DNA from: Deltaproteobacteria bacterium
Lineage (GTDB): Bacteria > Myxococcota_A > Polyangia > JAAYKL01
DNA length: 64,000 nucleotides
Assembly (NCBI GenBank): GCA_016935665.1
Contig: JAFGQN010000148.1
Span: 1 to 64,000, forward strand
Direction of reading: 5' to 3'
Of this stretch, positions 51,522 through 59,540 are shown in pieces. A program made the translations under genes and the position numbers. The first letter of the stretch is position 1; the number at the start of each line of letters is the position of its first letter. A model generated the notes under the pieces. That model had not been told where the DNA came from. It worked only from the letters and a program-made list of their open reading frames with translations, and did no database searches.

Positions 51522-51713
51522 TTACTGGGCACGATTGTAGAATATAATGATGGACAGGCAATGGAACTCGCTGTCCGAACTCTGTTTAACCTGCGTGTTT
51601 TTGATTTCGATACCGGGATTTTCATCAATCCATCGAGTGATTTCTTCACCAAGTTCGCTACGTTCTCTGGCCTTAGTAGCGGAAAATACCTTAATTGCGT
51701 TGTAGTTTTCCAT
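51522..51713 (-). CDS. Small conserved protein of unknown function
   Basis: A 63-residue protein, MENYNAIKVFSATKARERS..., with the closing block SSDSEFHCLSIIIFYN. I recognise this pattern (VFSATKAKER...LGE...W and QSSDSEFHCLSI) as that of short uncharacterised proteins from deltaproteobacteria, although I cannot name the family. It has one mixed alpha/beta domain, no signal peptide and one Cys in the conserved end. AAAGGA lies about 11 bases before the ATG at 51713. A plus-strand frame over the same bases is judged a shadow. Confidence 0.65.
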   Translation of the reverse strand: MENYNAIKVFSATKARERSELGEEITRWIDENPGIEIKNTQVKQSSDSEFHCLSIIIFYNRAQ

Positions 51714-51920
51714 TTCCGACGTCCTTTCCTAACGAAGACTTCATTGTCAAAAAAAACAGTCCTTATTTAAGTTCTATCAGGATAAAAAGCAATCAAAAAG
51801 AAGTTGTATTTTATTCGTGATTGGTTTTGACATAGATAGCATGAGTATAAACCGGGGCTCCTGAATAAAAATTGATTTTTTAAAATCCAGGGTTTCCAAA
51901 AGGCGAAAGAAAGGCCAATC

Positions 51921-52268
51921 ATGATGAGCGACGACTGTATTTTCTGTAAAATTGTCAATGGGCAAATTCCATGTGCAAAACTGTACGAAGATGACAACGT
52001 TCTGGCGTTTGAAGATATACATCCAATTGCACCAACCCACTTTCTCGTAATTCCCAAAGAGCATATCCCAACACTGGATGATGTCGAGGAACATCACACC
52101 AAAACATTGGGACAAATGGCGTATGTGGCCAGTCAAATTGCGAAACAAAAAGGTGTTGGCGCTACAGGATATCGGCAAATTGTAAATTGCAGGGAGTCGG
52201 CGGGGCAGGTGGTATTCCATCTGCACCTGCATGTGATTGGCGGCAGAAAAATGGAGAGTATGGGGTAA
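51921..52268 (+). CDS. HIT-family nucleotide-binding hydrolase
   Basis: A 115-residue histidine-triad protein of the Hint/HinT type. CIFCKIVNGQIPCAKLYEDD at the N-terminus, HFLVIPKEHIP and the terminal triad HLHLHVIGGRKM are diagnostic. Hint proteins hydrolyse adenosine phosphoramidates such as AMP-lysine. An ATG-ATG pair opens the gene; the distinction is trivial. The membrane-protein gene follows after 2 bp and is likely co-transcribed. Confidence 0.94.
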   Translation: MMSDDCIFCKIVNGQIPCAKLYEDDNVLAFEDIHPIAPTHFLVIPKEHIPTLDDVEEHHTKTLGQMAYVASQIAKQKGVGATGYRQIVNCRESAGQVVFHLHLHVIGGRKMESMG

Positions 52269-52270
52269 TC

Positions 52271-52762
52271 ATGTCGCAGCATGAGGAAAACCCATTGCCC
52301 GCTCCCGAAACAGACAGATTCAATGTTCGTTTTATCGCGCTGGGGGCATTTATTATTTTTTTGGTACTGTTTGGTGCGGAAAAGCTGGTATGGAAGCTGG
52401 TGGACTCATCAACCCGTTCTTTTTTGAGTGACGCCATTGAAAGGGTCAGTGCTCCGAACATCACCAGCGAACAGAAAGATGCAATACGCAAGGAAACCCT
52501 CCATCGACTGGCCGTGCCTTCTATTATTGTTGTTGGCGCACTGGTTCTGCTGGCCCCGTTGGGGGTCGGACTATTGTTGGGGTGTCAATCCAAATCTCTG
52601 CTTAGTGCCCCCATTGCTGTGCTGACGGGGTATATTGTGACGCTTGCCATTTCACAGGCGGTTTCCCTGGGGGCTTTACTGATCGGTGTGCTATATGCGG
52701 TCATCTCAATTCTGGGGAGCGCAGGCGTAAAAAGACTACAAAAATGTCGCTATGGAAAGTAG
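52271..52762 (+). CDS. Four-helix membrane protein of unknown function
   Basis: A 163-residue protein with hydrophobic segments at about residues 18-40, 85-107, 112-133 and 135-155, and a charged loop after the first (SSTRSFLSDAIERVS, TSEQKDAIRKETLHR). The ATG at 52271 directly follows the HIT stop; a longer in-frame extension would overlap the HIT gene and read its 3' end. I do not recognise a family. It precedes the F0 ATP synthase genes by 59 bp on the same strand, but similarity to AtpI is not visible. Confidence 0.65.
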   Translation: MSQHEENPLPAPETDRFNVRFIALGAFIIFLVLFGAEKLVWKLVDSSTRSFLSDAIERVSAPNITSEQKDAIRKETLHRLAVPSIIVVGALVLLAPLGVGLLLGCQSKSLLSAPIAVLTGYIVTLAISQAVSLGALLIGVLYAVISILGSAGVKRLQKCRYGK

Positions 52763-52821
52763 AAATTCTGCTATATTTTTCCCGGGTTAAAGATGTTTGC
52801 GGTTGACGGTATTTTACTGTT

Positions 52822-53085
52822 GTGATACTCGACAGCCAGCTTTTTCAGGAGGAATCAGTCACGGATTCTGAGAGTAAAAAGATGTTGCGACAGTCGCTGA
52901 ATTATGTGGCTGTGGGGCTGGAGATGGGAATTTCGGTCGCAATAGGTATTGCGGCAGGAAGTTGGTTGGACTCGAAGTATGGCACGCATCAGATCTTTTT
53001 TTGGATAGGGTTTGTCGTTGGGCTGGGGGCAGCGGTTAAAGCTGTGACAGATGCAATACGAAAAATCCGAAAAGAGCTGAAATAA
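52822..53085 (+). CDS. atpZ: AtpZ/AtpI-family F0 accessory membrane protein
   Basis: A protein of up to 87 residues with two membrane segments (YVAVGLEMGISVAIGIAAGSWLD, GTHQIFFWIGFVVGLGAAVKAV), the AtpZ pattern G-x-E...G...LD..xGT. Such proteins aid assembly of, or magnesium handling by, the F0 sector. The start is unclear: GTG at 52822 fits length, but AGGAGG lies inside the frame at 52846-52851 with no start codon at proper distance; ATG at 52882 is the next option. The stop overlaps the ATG of the next gene. Confidence 0.8.
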   Translation: MILDSQLFQEESVTDSESKKMLRQSLNYVAVGLEMGISVAIGIAAGSWLDSKYGTHQIFFWIGFVVGLGAAVKAVTDAIRKIRKELK

Positions 53086-53468
53086 TGACGAATCAGGCAA
53101 TGTTGAAAAAAATTGATTGGTTCATTTTACTATATGGGATTTTGTTAAGTTGCGGCGTTTTTTTATTATGGGGAGCGGAATCGTTTATCAGTGTGTTCAT
53201 TGGTGTCGCAGTCTCTTACATCAACTGGATATTGTCACGAACTGTTGGACATTTTCTGATTCGCCTGGGCAAAGGGGAGTTGGTCGTTATTATCCTGCTG
53301 CTGAAAACAATCGTCTTGATGGCCGTGGTGTTCCTGATATTGCTGTTGACTTCTGTAGAACCTATTTCTTTCATGATTGGATTATCCTCCCTGGTTGTCA
53401 GCGTTTTGACGAAATCTTTTTCTTTTTGTTTTGTAGAAGACGATACGGACAAAGGAGATAACGAATAA
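53085..53468 (+). CDS. atpI: ATP synthase subunit I-like protein
   Basis: A 127-residue membrane protein with four hydrophobic segments (about residues 10-30, 33-53, 70-92, 95-115) and a short acidic tail, as in AtpI, which helps assemble the c-ring. ESFISVFIGVAVSYINWIL and the RLGKGELVVIILLLKTIVL segment match the family style. It overlaps atpZ by one base and abuts atpB with no gap, so the four F0 genes are one operon. Confidence 0.85.
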   Translation: MTNQAMLKKIDWFILLYGILLSCGVFLLWGAESFISVFIGVAVSYINWILSRTVGHFLIRLGKGELVVIILLLKTIVLMAVVFLILLLTSVEPISFMIGLSSLVVSVLTKSFSFCFVEDDTDKGDNE

Positions 53469-54242
53469 ATGCCACATGGAATGTCATGGTTCGATTTGTT
53501 ACTGCCGTATATTTCCCAATGGCGTGACCAGCTACAGCAATTCACCGGATTGTCCTATATTGAGAAGACGCCCATTAGTATTCAATATGTGATCGCTCTG
53601 ATTTTCATTTCGTTGCTGATTATTCTGTTGGTTCTTTCAGTTCGACCGAAACTGACAAATATTGAAAAAGGCCTCATGCCTGATGCCAGACTGAATACGC
53701 GTACTTTTTTTGAGATGATGATTGAAGGTGTCCTCAATATGATGGACACCACCATGAGTCGAAAACATGCGCTGTTTTTTTTACCGTTGATTGCCACCTG
53801 TGCCTTTATGATCTTTTTTTCAAATTTTCTGGGGTTGATTCCCGGATTTTTGCCCCCGACTGCCAATTTTAATACGACGTTTTCCATGGCGGTGATTATT
53901 TTTTTTGTTACACATATATATGGCGTCAAAGAGCAGGGGTTGCGTTATTTTGCTCATTTTTTTGGACCGATTCGAAAATGGTATGCATTTCCGTTTATGC
54001 TCATGATGTTCGCCATTGAAGTGGTCAGTCATCTCTCCAGACCGCTCTCTCTTGGCGTACGTCTGGCGGGTAATATGTTGGCCGATCATACTGTGGTGGC
54101 AACCTTTACACTGCTGGTGCCCTTTCTGCTTCCAGTTCCGATGTTGCTGCTTGGGGTTTTAGTATGTATTGTTCAGGTTGCAGTCTTTTGTATCCTGTCG
54201 ATGGTTTATATTGGAATGGCGGTTGCCCATGAAGAACATTGA
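53469..54242 (+). CDS. atpB: F0F1 ATP synthase subunit a
   Basis: A 257-residue membrane subunit forming the ion half-channels. The essential Arg is R198 in LGVRLAGNMLADH; FFSNFLGLIPGFLPPTANFNTTF and the late MVYIGMAVAHEEH tail are typical. It begins directly after atpI. The gene is followed after 34 bp by atpE. Confidence 0.95.
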   Translation: MPHGMSWFDLLLPYISQWRDQLQQFTGLSYIEKTPISIQYVIALIFISLLIILLVLSVRPKLTNIEKGLMPDARLNTRTFFEMMIEGVLNMMDTTMSRKHALFFLPLIATCAFMIFFSNFLGLIPGFLPPTANFNTTFSMAVIIFFVTHIYGVKEQGLRYFAHFFGPIRKWYAFPFMLMMFAIEVVSHLSRPLSLGVRLAGNMLADHTVVATFTLLVPFLLPVPMLLLGVLVCIVQVAVFCILSMVYIGMAVAHEEH

Positions 54243-54276
54243 GATCCCATGCGGGGCTCAAAAAGGAGACCGAAAT

Positions 54277-54606
54277 ATGCAATTTCGTAAAATATTAGTT
54301 TCTACTTCCTCAACTCTGATATTGTTTCTCATAGCGTCATCTGCATTTGCTCAAGCGCTTACTGAAGGTGCAGCTGCGGCAGAAGAAGAAATCGGCCTTC
54401 GTGCGCTCGGTGCGGGTGTGGCCATTGGACTGGCAGCGTTGGGTGGCTCCATCGGTCAGGGCATTTCTTCCGGCTTTGCGTTTCAAGGCATTGCTCGAAA
54501 TCCCAAAATGACAAATAAAATTTTTACATTTATGATTTTGAGTCTGGCGCTGATCGAATCTTTGGTTATTTACGCTCTCGTTATCTCGTTCATGGTAAAA
54601 CCCTGA
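54277..54606 (+). CDS. atpE: F0F1 ATP synthase subunit c
   Basis: A 109-residue subunit with a cleavable-looking signal (about residues 1-25, ending AFA) before two c-ring helices. ATG 54277 is chosen for the AAAAGGAG site; an in-frame start inside atpB is implausible. Helix 1 has GGSIGQGISSG, the loop is ARNPK and helix 2 has LALIESLVIYAL. E94 is the ion carboxylate; Q61, S95 and Y99 occupy the positions of Q32, S66 and Y70 in sodium-binding c subunits, with the same 33-residue spacing Q to E. Signal-bearing c subunits occur in several lineages. No atpF (subunit b) or F1 gene follows within the window. Confidence 0.93.
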   Translation: MQFRKILVSTSSTLILFLIASSAFAQALTEGAAAAEEEIGLRALGAGVAIGLAALGGSIGQGISSGFAFQGIARNPKMTNKIFTFMILSLALIESLVIYALVISFMVKP

Positions 54607-54668
54607 TTTCTTAATCTATTGCAAACTACATTGCATATTTTCCTTTCTGAAGGTTGAGGAAGAACTGA

Positions 54669-55316
54669 ATGATGAGAAGTTTTTTTATTGTTGTGGCATG
54701 CTTCGTTGTCGCCAGTTGTGCTTCAACGCGCTTTGAGAAGCTGGCTGCCTCCGCAGAGTCTGTTGATCAGAAACAGCTCGATAAATTGATTCCCGCTCCC
54801 GTGGAAGCGCCGGAAAATCTGACAGTCACCCATCGCGTGGAGATAACGACATCCATGGGGGCAATGGTGGTTGGACTGTATGGGGATGCTGCTCCTAAAA
54901 CGGTTCGAAATTTTTTGGCGTATGTTGAGTCGGGTTTTTTTGAGGGGCTCATTTTTCATCGTGTTATTCCCGGCTTCATGATTCAGGGCGGCGGATACAC
55001 CCCCGATATGGATAAACGCGAGAGTGAGGAACCGATTCCTCTCGAGCTGATACCAGGTATTGACCACGTTGCCGGGACTATTTCAATGGCTCGAACAACC
55101 GAGCCGGACAGTGCGACCAGTCAATTTTTCATTTGCGTTGCGAGAACAGAACAATTGAATGGCGAATACGCTGCATTTGGTCGATTGGAACAGGGCATAG
55201 ATGTGGCTTCGGCAATATCTCAAGTGAGTACACATTCTGTGGAATCTGAGCTTGCCGTTATGGACGATGTACCCGAAACCCCCGTTATCATCCAAAAGAT
55301 GACAATTCTTAAGTGA
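54669..55316 (+). CDS. Cyclophilin-type peptidylprolyl isomerase lipoprotein
   Basis: A 215-residue protein: signal ending in VASC (Cys17), a short spacer, then a compact cyclophilin domain from about residue 55. Family motifs include APKTVRNFLAYVESGFFEG, IFHRVIPGFMIQGGGYTPD (active-site Arg, Phe, Met, Gln region) and TSQFFICVA with the late NGEYAAFGRLEQGIDV. It catalyses cis-trans isomerisation of prolyl bonds and, being lipid-anchored, should help fold envelope or exported proteins. It lies 62 bp after atpE; a short inverted repeat there is too weak to call a terminator. Confidence 0.92.
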   Translation: MMRSFFIVVACFVVASCASTRFEKLAASAESVDQKQLDKLIPAPVEAPENLTVTHRVEITTSMGAMVVGLYGDAAPKTVRNFLAYVESGFFEGLIFHRVIPGFMIQGGGYTPDMDKRESEEPIPLELIPGIDHVAGTISMARTTEPDSATSQFFICVARTEQLNGEYAAFGRLEQGIDVASAISQVSTHSVESELAVMDDVPETPVIIQKMTILK

Positions 55317-55590
55317 ACCCAAATCTCACCAGAAGATTGACAAATCGGCGTTCATGAACTGTCTGACCCATACCATCGGTTCTGTTTGAGAAGCACATCC
55401 GGAAACACTTTTTTTGATTCAAAGTGCAATAGAAATGATTTTGTGTTGGTTGGTAAAAATGAACAGGTTTCGATGTATATTATGTCAATAGAAAAATGTT
55501 CGTTACTGGTTGCAAATATATAAATCAGGGGAGAAACATTTCTGAATTTGAAGAAAGGCGTGATGTGTTTCCAGTTTGATACAAAAGTGG

Positions 55591-55800
55591 TTACTGGTTG
55601 GTTAGTTCCCAGTCGACAAAAACGTTGAGTGAGTCTGCGAATTCCTTCAAGTCGGATTCCACAATCTTTATAGCCAGGCCGCCTGTCGTATTGTAGGCCT
55701 TAAGGCTGTTTTTACGAATCCATCGACGGATTGTTTCGTTTGACACTTTACACATTTGTGCCACATCTTTCACTGAATAAACACGTTCACTGTTTGACAT
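55591..55800 (-). CDS. Small MerR/excisionase-type helix-turn-helix protein
   Basis: A 69-residue DNA-binding protein. YSVKDVAQMCKVSNETIRRWIRKNSLKAY is the winged helix of the excisionase/MerR-like (HTH_17) group, and a short tail follows. AAAGGAG lies 7 bases before ATG 55800; a longer frame to 55875 lacks such a site. No integrase or phage gene is near, so it is probably a host regulator. It ends a run of three minus-strand genes from the PilZ gene at 56995, with about 100-160 bp gaps. The 274 bp downstream contain only an 11-base direct repeat (GTTACTGGTTG at 55502 and 55590). Confidence 0.78.
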   Translation of the reverse strand: MSNSERVYSVKDVAQMCKVSNETIRRWIRKNSLKAYNTTGGLAIKIVESDLKEFADSLNVFVDWELTNQ

Positions 55801-55898
55801 CTCAGAGCTCCTTTCACTCGAAATGAATTTGACCGACGCTTGCTGTTGAATTTTTCCAGAATTGTGTACAGCCAAGCTGGCGAAGAATATATTACAGA

Positions 55899-56405
55899 TT
55901 AGTCGGTAATTTGACCATCTAAAAATTCAGAAATGATGTTCCAATTGTCGATGGTACGAGATCGGCGACATCCCCAAACATTGCAAAGGGCGAGGATGTG
56001 ACTATCGGACAAATCGGAAGATGTGAATAGTTTTACCAGGTCTCCATCCTGACCATTTTCGAAGTTACAATGGCATTTGGCAAATGTGGGTAGCGGAGTT
56101 TGGCATTCTGGACAGAAAAACTGAAGCCTCTGACCGTCTTTCCAGCCCTGAAATCCTTTTTTTGTTCCGTCCCCATGGAACGGGGACAGGAAAACGATGC
56201 CTTCATTTACATCGCTTTTCAAAAGTACTTTTATCCCAGGATATCCATCAAAATCTTCATTGTCGTCAGCGATAAGATTATGGCCATTGGGACAATATGC
56301 TTCGGTAATAACGATAAAAACGTCATCGACCTGTTTAATGGTGGATTCCATGGGGGGAGGGGCTGAAATTCTGACCCTTTCCTGCTCTACATCCTTTTTT
56401 GCCAT
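55899..56405 (-). CDS. Cysteine-rich zinc-ribbon-like protein of unknown function
   Basis: A 168-residue protein from ATG 56405 (AAGGAG upstream). Several Cys and His pairs look like metal sites: YCPNGHNLI, FFCPECQTPLPTFAKCHC and CNVWGCRRSR. The central part (YPGIKVLLKSDVNEGIVFLSPFHGDG) is beta-rich. No signal peptide is present, so it is cytoplasmic. I do not recognise a named family. It sits between a PilZ gene and a small helix-turn-helix gene on the same strand; a link with them is only positional. Confidence 0.65.
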   Translation of the reverse strand: MAKKDVEQERVRISAPPPMESTIKQVDDVFIVITEAYCPNGHNLIADDNEDFDGYPGIKVLLKSDVNEGIVFLSPFHGDGTKKGFQGWKDGQRLQFFCPECQTPLPTFAKCHCNFENGQDGDLVKLFTSSDLSDSHILALCNVWGCRRSRTIDNWNIISEFLDGQITD

Positions 56406-56563
56406 TTGGGACTCCTTAAACAATGGTTTCAAATACACGTATGTCAGTAAAACTACAGAGTCAAGTGAATCTGGCGATTTCTTTTTTCATAATTTTAAAT
56501 AGTCGATTAAAGTCGATATATTGAGGAACTGGCGCGGAGTGATTATGGAATGGCCTGAAATTA

Positions 56564-56995
56564 TCAGAGGGGAGATGGGGATTTCTTTTTCAGCAGTTTC
56601 TGGTACAGATGCTGGCCCAGGCTGTCTATCATTAATCTTTCGACCTTGTTTTCGACCAGGTCTCTTTCGGATTGATCTGCGTAAATAAATTTGATCCCCA
56701 TTCCCGCTGGAGATTCCTCAGTGGCACTTTGGGTTTCCACTACCCATTTTACCTTTCCTTTTAATGTGATGGGCGCCGTCAACGATGGTATTTTCAGTTT
56801 GAAAATAAATTCTGTGTCGATGGGAAGGGGGGTATCCGTTTTGATAAATGTTCCGCCACGGCTGATGTTGCGCGTGTAATCCGCAAAAAACGTGTTGAGC
56901 CGGCGATATTCCACTTTGAGTTCGATTGGAGCCCTGGGGTGATTTCGCCGATCATCTTGATTCAAGTCTTCCACCTGGTTACCCTTTTGTTGCAT
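56564..56995 (-). CDS. PilZ-domain c-di-GMP receptor
   Basis: A 143-residue single-domain PilZ protein. RRNHPRAPIELKVEY contains the RxxxR-type motif and NISRGGTFIKT the (D/N)xSxxG motif needed for c-di-GMP binding. KGKVKWVVE and PAGMGIKF are the later strands of the barrel. Single-domain PilZ proteins of this kind (the TIGR02266-like group) are numerous in Myxococcota and affect motility or exopolysaccharide. It is divergent from miaB with 92 bp between starts. The HD-GYP protein at 21863 may control its ligand level. Confidence 0.9.
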   Translation of the reverse strand: MQQKGNQVEDLNQDDRRNHPRAPIELKVEYRRLNTFFADYTRNISRGGTFIKTDTPLPIDTEFIFKLKIPSLTAPITLKGKVKWVVETQSATEESPAGMGIKFIYADQSERDLVENKVERLMIDSLGQHLYQKLLKKKSPSPL

Positions 56996-57087
56996 ATTAA
57001 CAGGAGATTCAGGGACTGCTCCCCGCGATACTATGTTTTTAATTTACCTTATTGACCGCTTTGCGCAAATAGTACTAAGGCACTACT

Positions 57088-58404
57088 ATGAAATTTTACA
57101 TAAAAACCTTTGGTTGTCAGATGAATGTTCACGACAGTCGACGAATTGAAGAAATCCTGTCGAATGCGGGACATGTGGCTACGAACGAACCGGGGGACGC
57201 CCAAATCGCTCTGGTGAACAGTTGCACCATCCGCCAGAAGCCCTGGCATAAAGCGATTTCCGAAACGGGAAGATTACGCAAAGGAAAAATCTCGGGGCGA
57301 GACAAGCAGTTGCTGGTGGGACTGGTGGGCTGTGTTGCGCAACAGGAAGGCGATAACATATTTGATTTGTTGTCGCATGTAGACTTTGTAGTTTCTCCGG
57401 ATAATTATAGTCAATTACCCGGAATCATTGATAATTTACTTAAAGAGAAAACTCAAATCGCAGTGACGGGGTTCTCCGAAGGTCGAGCAGAGGATTTCCT
57501 TTCCATTGAGCGTGTGGCGCAAGGCGAAGTCACGGCTTTTGTTACTATTATGAAAGGTTGCCAGGAGCGTTGTAAATATTGCATTGTTCCCACTGTTCGA
57601 GGCCCGGAACGGCATCGCGGTGCAGAGCAGATTCTGCACGAAATCAGGAATTTGGTCGCCAGCGGAGTGAAGGAAATCACGTTGCTGGGCCAGAAAGTCA
57701 ATGCGTATCAGGCAGACGGACTGCGTTTTTCCGATTTGTTAAAAATGATTGATGAGGTTGCAGGGCTGGAGAGATTGCGATTTACTTCGCCACATCCAAG
57801 GCACATGACGCCCGATGTAACCGATTGTTTTGGCCAGCTGCGCACCCTGTGTGAAGCAATTCATCTGCCAGTACAATCGGGTTCAAATGCGACTTTGAAA
57901 CGTATGGGGCGCAGATACACAAGAGAAGATTACCTGGCGGTTGTTGCGCGACTGAAACAGGCGTGTCCTGAAATTTCGATTTCCACCGATTTAATTATTG
58001 GTTATCCAGGAGAGACGGAAGCCGAATTTGAGCAGACGCTTTCGCTGATTGAAGAGGTTGGATATTCCGCTGCGTTCTCCTTCAAGTTTTCGCCCAGACC
58101 CTTCACTCCCGCCGGGAAACTCGACGATGATGTATCTGAAGAAGAAAAGAGCAGACGCCTTGCAAATGTTCATGCCCTGGTGAATCAGCAGGAAAAATCA
58201 TTTCGGGACAATTTGCGAAATTCTGTACTTGAGGTATTGGTTGAAGGGGAGGGCAGGATGGACAGACAATTGACAGGACGCGCAAGAAATTATCAGATTG
58301 TAAACTTTGTATCTGCGCAATCCATCAACGAAATGGTCGGAAAGCTTGTTAATGTGCGCGTAACGGAAGTTCATCCCAACAGCCTGGAGGGAGAGCTCGT
58401 TTGA
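57088..58404 (+). CDS. miaB: tRNA-2-methylthio-N6-dimethylallyladenosine synthase MiaB
   Basis: A 438-residue radical-SAM methylthiotransferase that modifies A37 of tRNAs reading U-starting codons. The N-terminal cluster ligands are C10, C46 and C82; the radical SAM ligands are C158, C162 and C165 in GCQERCKYCIVPTVRGPE. LPVQSGSNATLKRMGRRYT and the STDLIIGYPGETEAEF segment are typical; a TRAM domain ends the protein. The motif after C46 is IRQKPWHK rather than the usual IRExAExK, a mild divergence. Its stop overlaps the TTG start of the VanZ-like gene. Confidence 0.93.
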   Translation: MKFYIKTFGCQMNVHDSRRIEEILSNAGHVATNEPGDAQIALVNSCTIRQKPWHKAISETGRLRKGKISGRDKQLLVGLVGCVAQQEGDNIFDLLSHVDFVVSPDNYSQLPGIIDNLLKEKTQIAVTGFSEGRAEDFLSIERVAQGEVTAFVTIMKGCQERCKYCIVPTVRGPERHRGAEQILHEIRNLVASGVKEITLLGQKVNAYQADGLRFSDLLKMIDEVAGLERLRFTSPHPRHMTPDVTDCFGQLRTLCEAIHLPVQSGSNATLKRMGRRYTREDYLAVVARLKQACPEISISTDLIIGYPGETEAEFEQTLSLIEEVGYSAAFSFKFSPRPFTPAGKLDDDVSEEEKSRRLANVHALVNQQEKSFRDNLRNSVLEVLVEGEGRMDRQLTGRARNYQIVNFVSAQSINEMVGKLVNVRVTEVHPNSLEGELV

Positions 58405-58832
58405 AAACTTTTCGGATATTGGAAAAGCCAGGCACCTGGCTTTTCGCGTTGATTATCTACCTGATGATGATTTTCATGGTTTCTCATTTGAGTTCGCAGC
58501 AGATAGGCCAGTTGCCCATTGCTGTATGGGACAAGTTGGTGCATTTCCTGGAGTACATGCCCGTCGGTTTAATGGTAACCGGGCTGCTGCATGCAAAATG
58601 GCCAAATGTCGCGTGGGGACGCACTATTTTTGGGGCAATCGTCATTGTGGCCATATTGGGGGGACTTGACGAGTTTCACCAGTCTTTTGTCCCCGGGAGA
58701 ACCGTCTCTGCAGGGGATGTGGTCGCCGATACGATGGGAGCCACCGTTGGCGCGTTGTCCGCGGCGGCTCTGTTGAAGGGGCTTCGTCAGCGTCTGGTGT
58801 CCGTGTCGGCATCCTCAAATCTTCATCACTGA
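58401..58832 (+). CDS. VanZ-like membrane protein
   Basis: A 143-residue protein with four hydrophobic segments and the VanZ-like signature DKLVHFLEYMPVGLM followed by LDEFHQSFVPGRTVSAGDVVADTMGA. Members occur in teicoplanin resistance but most are of unknown role. It begins with TTG at 58401 behind GGAGG, overlapping the miaB stop by four bases (TTGA); no ATG is suitably placed. Resistance to glycopeptides should not be assumed in a Gram-negative-type cell. Confidence 0.85.
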   Translation: MKTFRILEKPGTWLFALIIYLMMIFMVSHLSSQQIGQLPIAVWDKLVHFLEYMPVGLMVTGLLHAKWPNVAWGRTIFGAIVIVAILGGLDEFHQSFVPGRTVSAGDVVADTMGATVGALSAAALLKGLRQRLVSVSASSNLHH

Positions 58833-58844
58833 ACGTTGAGATTT

Positions 58845-59525
58845 TTAGTCTTTGTAGCGATTTCTGTTTGGGATCCAGAAAAGCATCTCGATACCGGCCA
58901 ATGCGAACAATCCGTCATATCCATCAGCGGTCATCCATGTGGTGGTGATGACCGGCGCAATAGTCATTTTACGAGTTATGCGAAACTCATAGAGCAGTGA
59001 CATCGCCAGTGTTCCAGGGCCGCCAAATCCAAACTCCCATTTATTCTCCCCTTGCGCAAATCCAAAACCAAAGCCTGCAGAAGGGCGAATCCCCAACCCT
59101 TTCCACGGATAAATGGAGAGATCCAGCAGCAGCGCGAATGCCGATATTTGAACGTGTTCTGCTTTGGAATTGAGAAACTGCACCTGGAATCCCAGTGCAA
59201 TATGATCTCCGAATGCATCACCCACGCGTAGAGCACCGGCGCCGGAATGCAAAGGTCCGTATTTCAGCGCTTTATGGTCATCGTTTTTTTCGAGCCAGGT
59301 GTACAGTTGAACGTAGTTCAATGAGCCGCCAACGTATGAAGCGGGTCTGCGCTTTACTGCCGGATCGTCTCGCCAGTGAAGAGACGGGGTGTCCGCTGAC
59401 CCTACAGAATCCGTCGTGGCGACATCGATGGATACCGTTCGGGCGTTTTTCTCACCTGCTATGGATTCACTCGCGTTTAACGCGAGCGCTACAATTAAAC
59501 ATGCAATTGGAATTAGTGATTTCAT
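58845..59525 (-). CDS. Outer-membrane barrel-like protein of unknown function
   Basis: A 226-residue exported protein with a classic signal peptide (MKSLIPIACLIVALALNASESIAG). The mature part has many amphipathic strands with glycine and aromatic residues (SYVGGSLNYVQLYTWL, FAQGENKWEFGFGGPGTLAMSLLYEFRI, FALAGIEMLFWIP), suggesting an eight-stranded outer-membrane barrel. It lacks a typical C-terminal Phe because of a basic tail (NRNRYKD). I know no named family. It converges on the VanZ-like gene and lies 15 bp downstream of lepB on the same strand. Confidence 0.65.
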   Translation of the reverse strand: MKSLIPIACLIVALALNASESIAGEKNARTVSIDVATTDSVGSADTPSLHWRDDPAVKRRPASYVGGSLNYVQLYTWLEKNDDHKALKYGPLHSGAGALRVGDAFGDHIALGFQVQFLNSKAEHVQISAFALLLDLSIYPWKGLGIRPSAGFGFGFAQGENKWEFGFGGPGTLAMSLLYEFRITRKMTIAPVITTTWMTADGYDGLFALAGIEMLFWIPNRNRYKD

Positions 59526-59540
59526 GTGATGCTGATTTAA

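Noticed and set aside
51483-51770. A 95-residue plus-strand frame
   Set aside because: It is antisense to the better supported 63-residue minus-strand gene and has no domain.
54607-54668. Terminator after atpE (TGCAA/TTGCA followed by a T-rich run)
   Set aside because: The stem has only five pairs and the T-run is interrupted; too weak to list.
55591-55800. Prophage excisionase
   Set aside because: No integrase, attachment repeat or phage gene is nearby; a host helix-turn-helix protein is simpler.
58401-58832. Glycopeptide resistance gene
   Set aside because: VanZ-like proteins are widespread and mostly not resistance factors; no other van gene is present.
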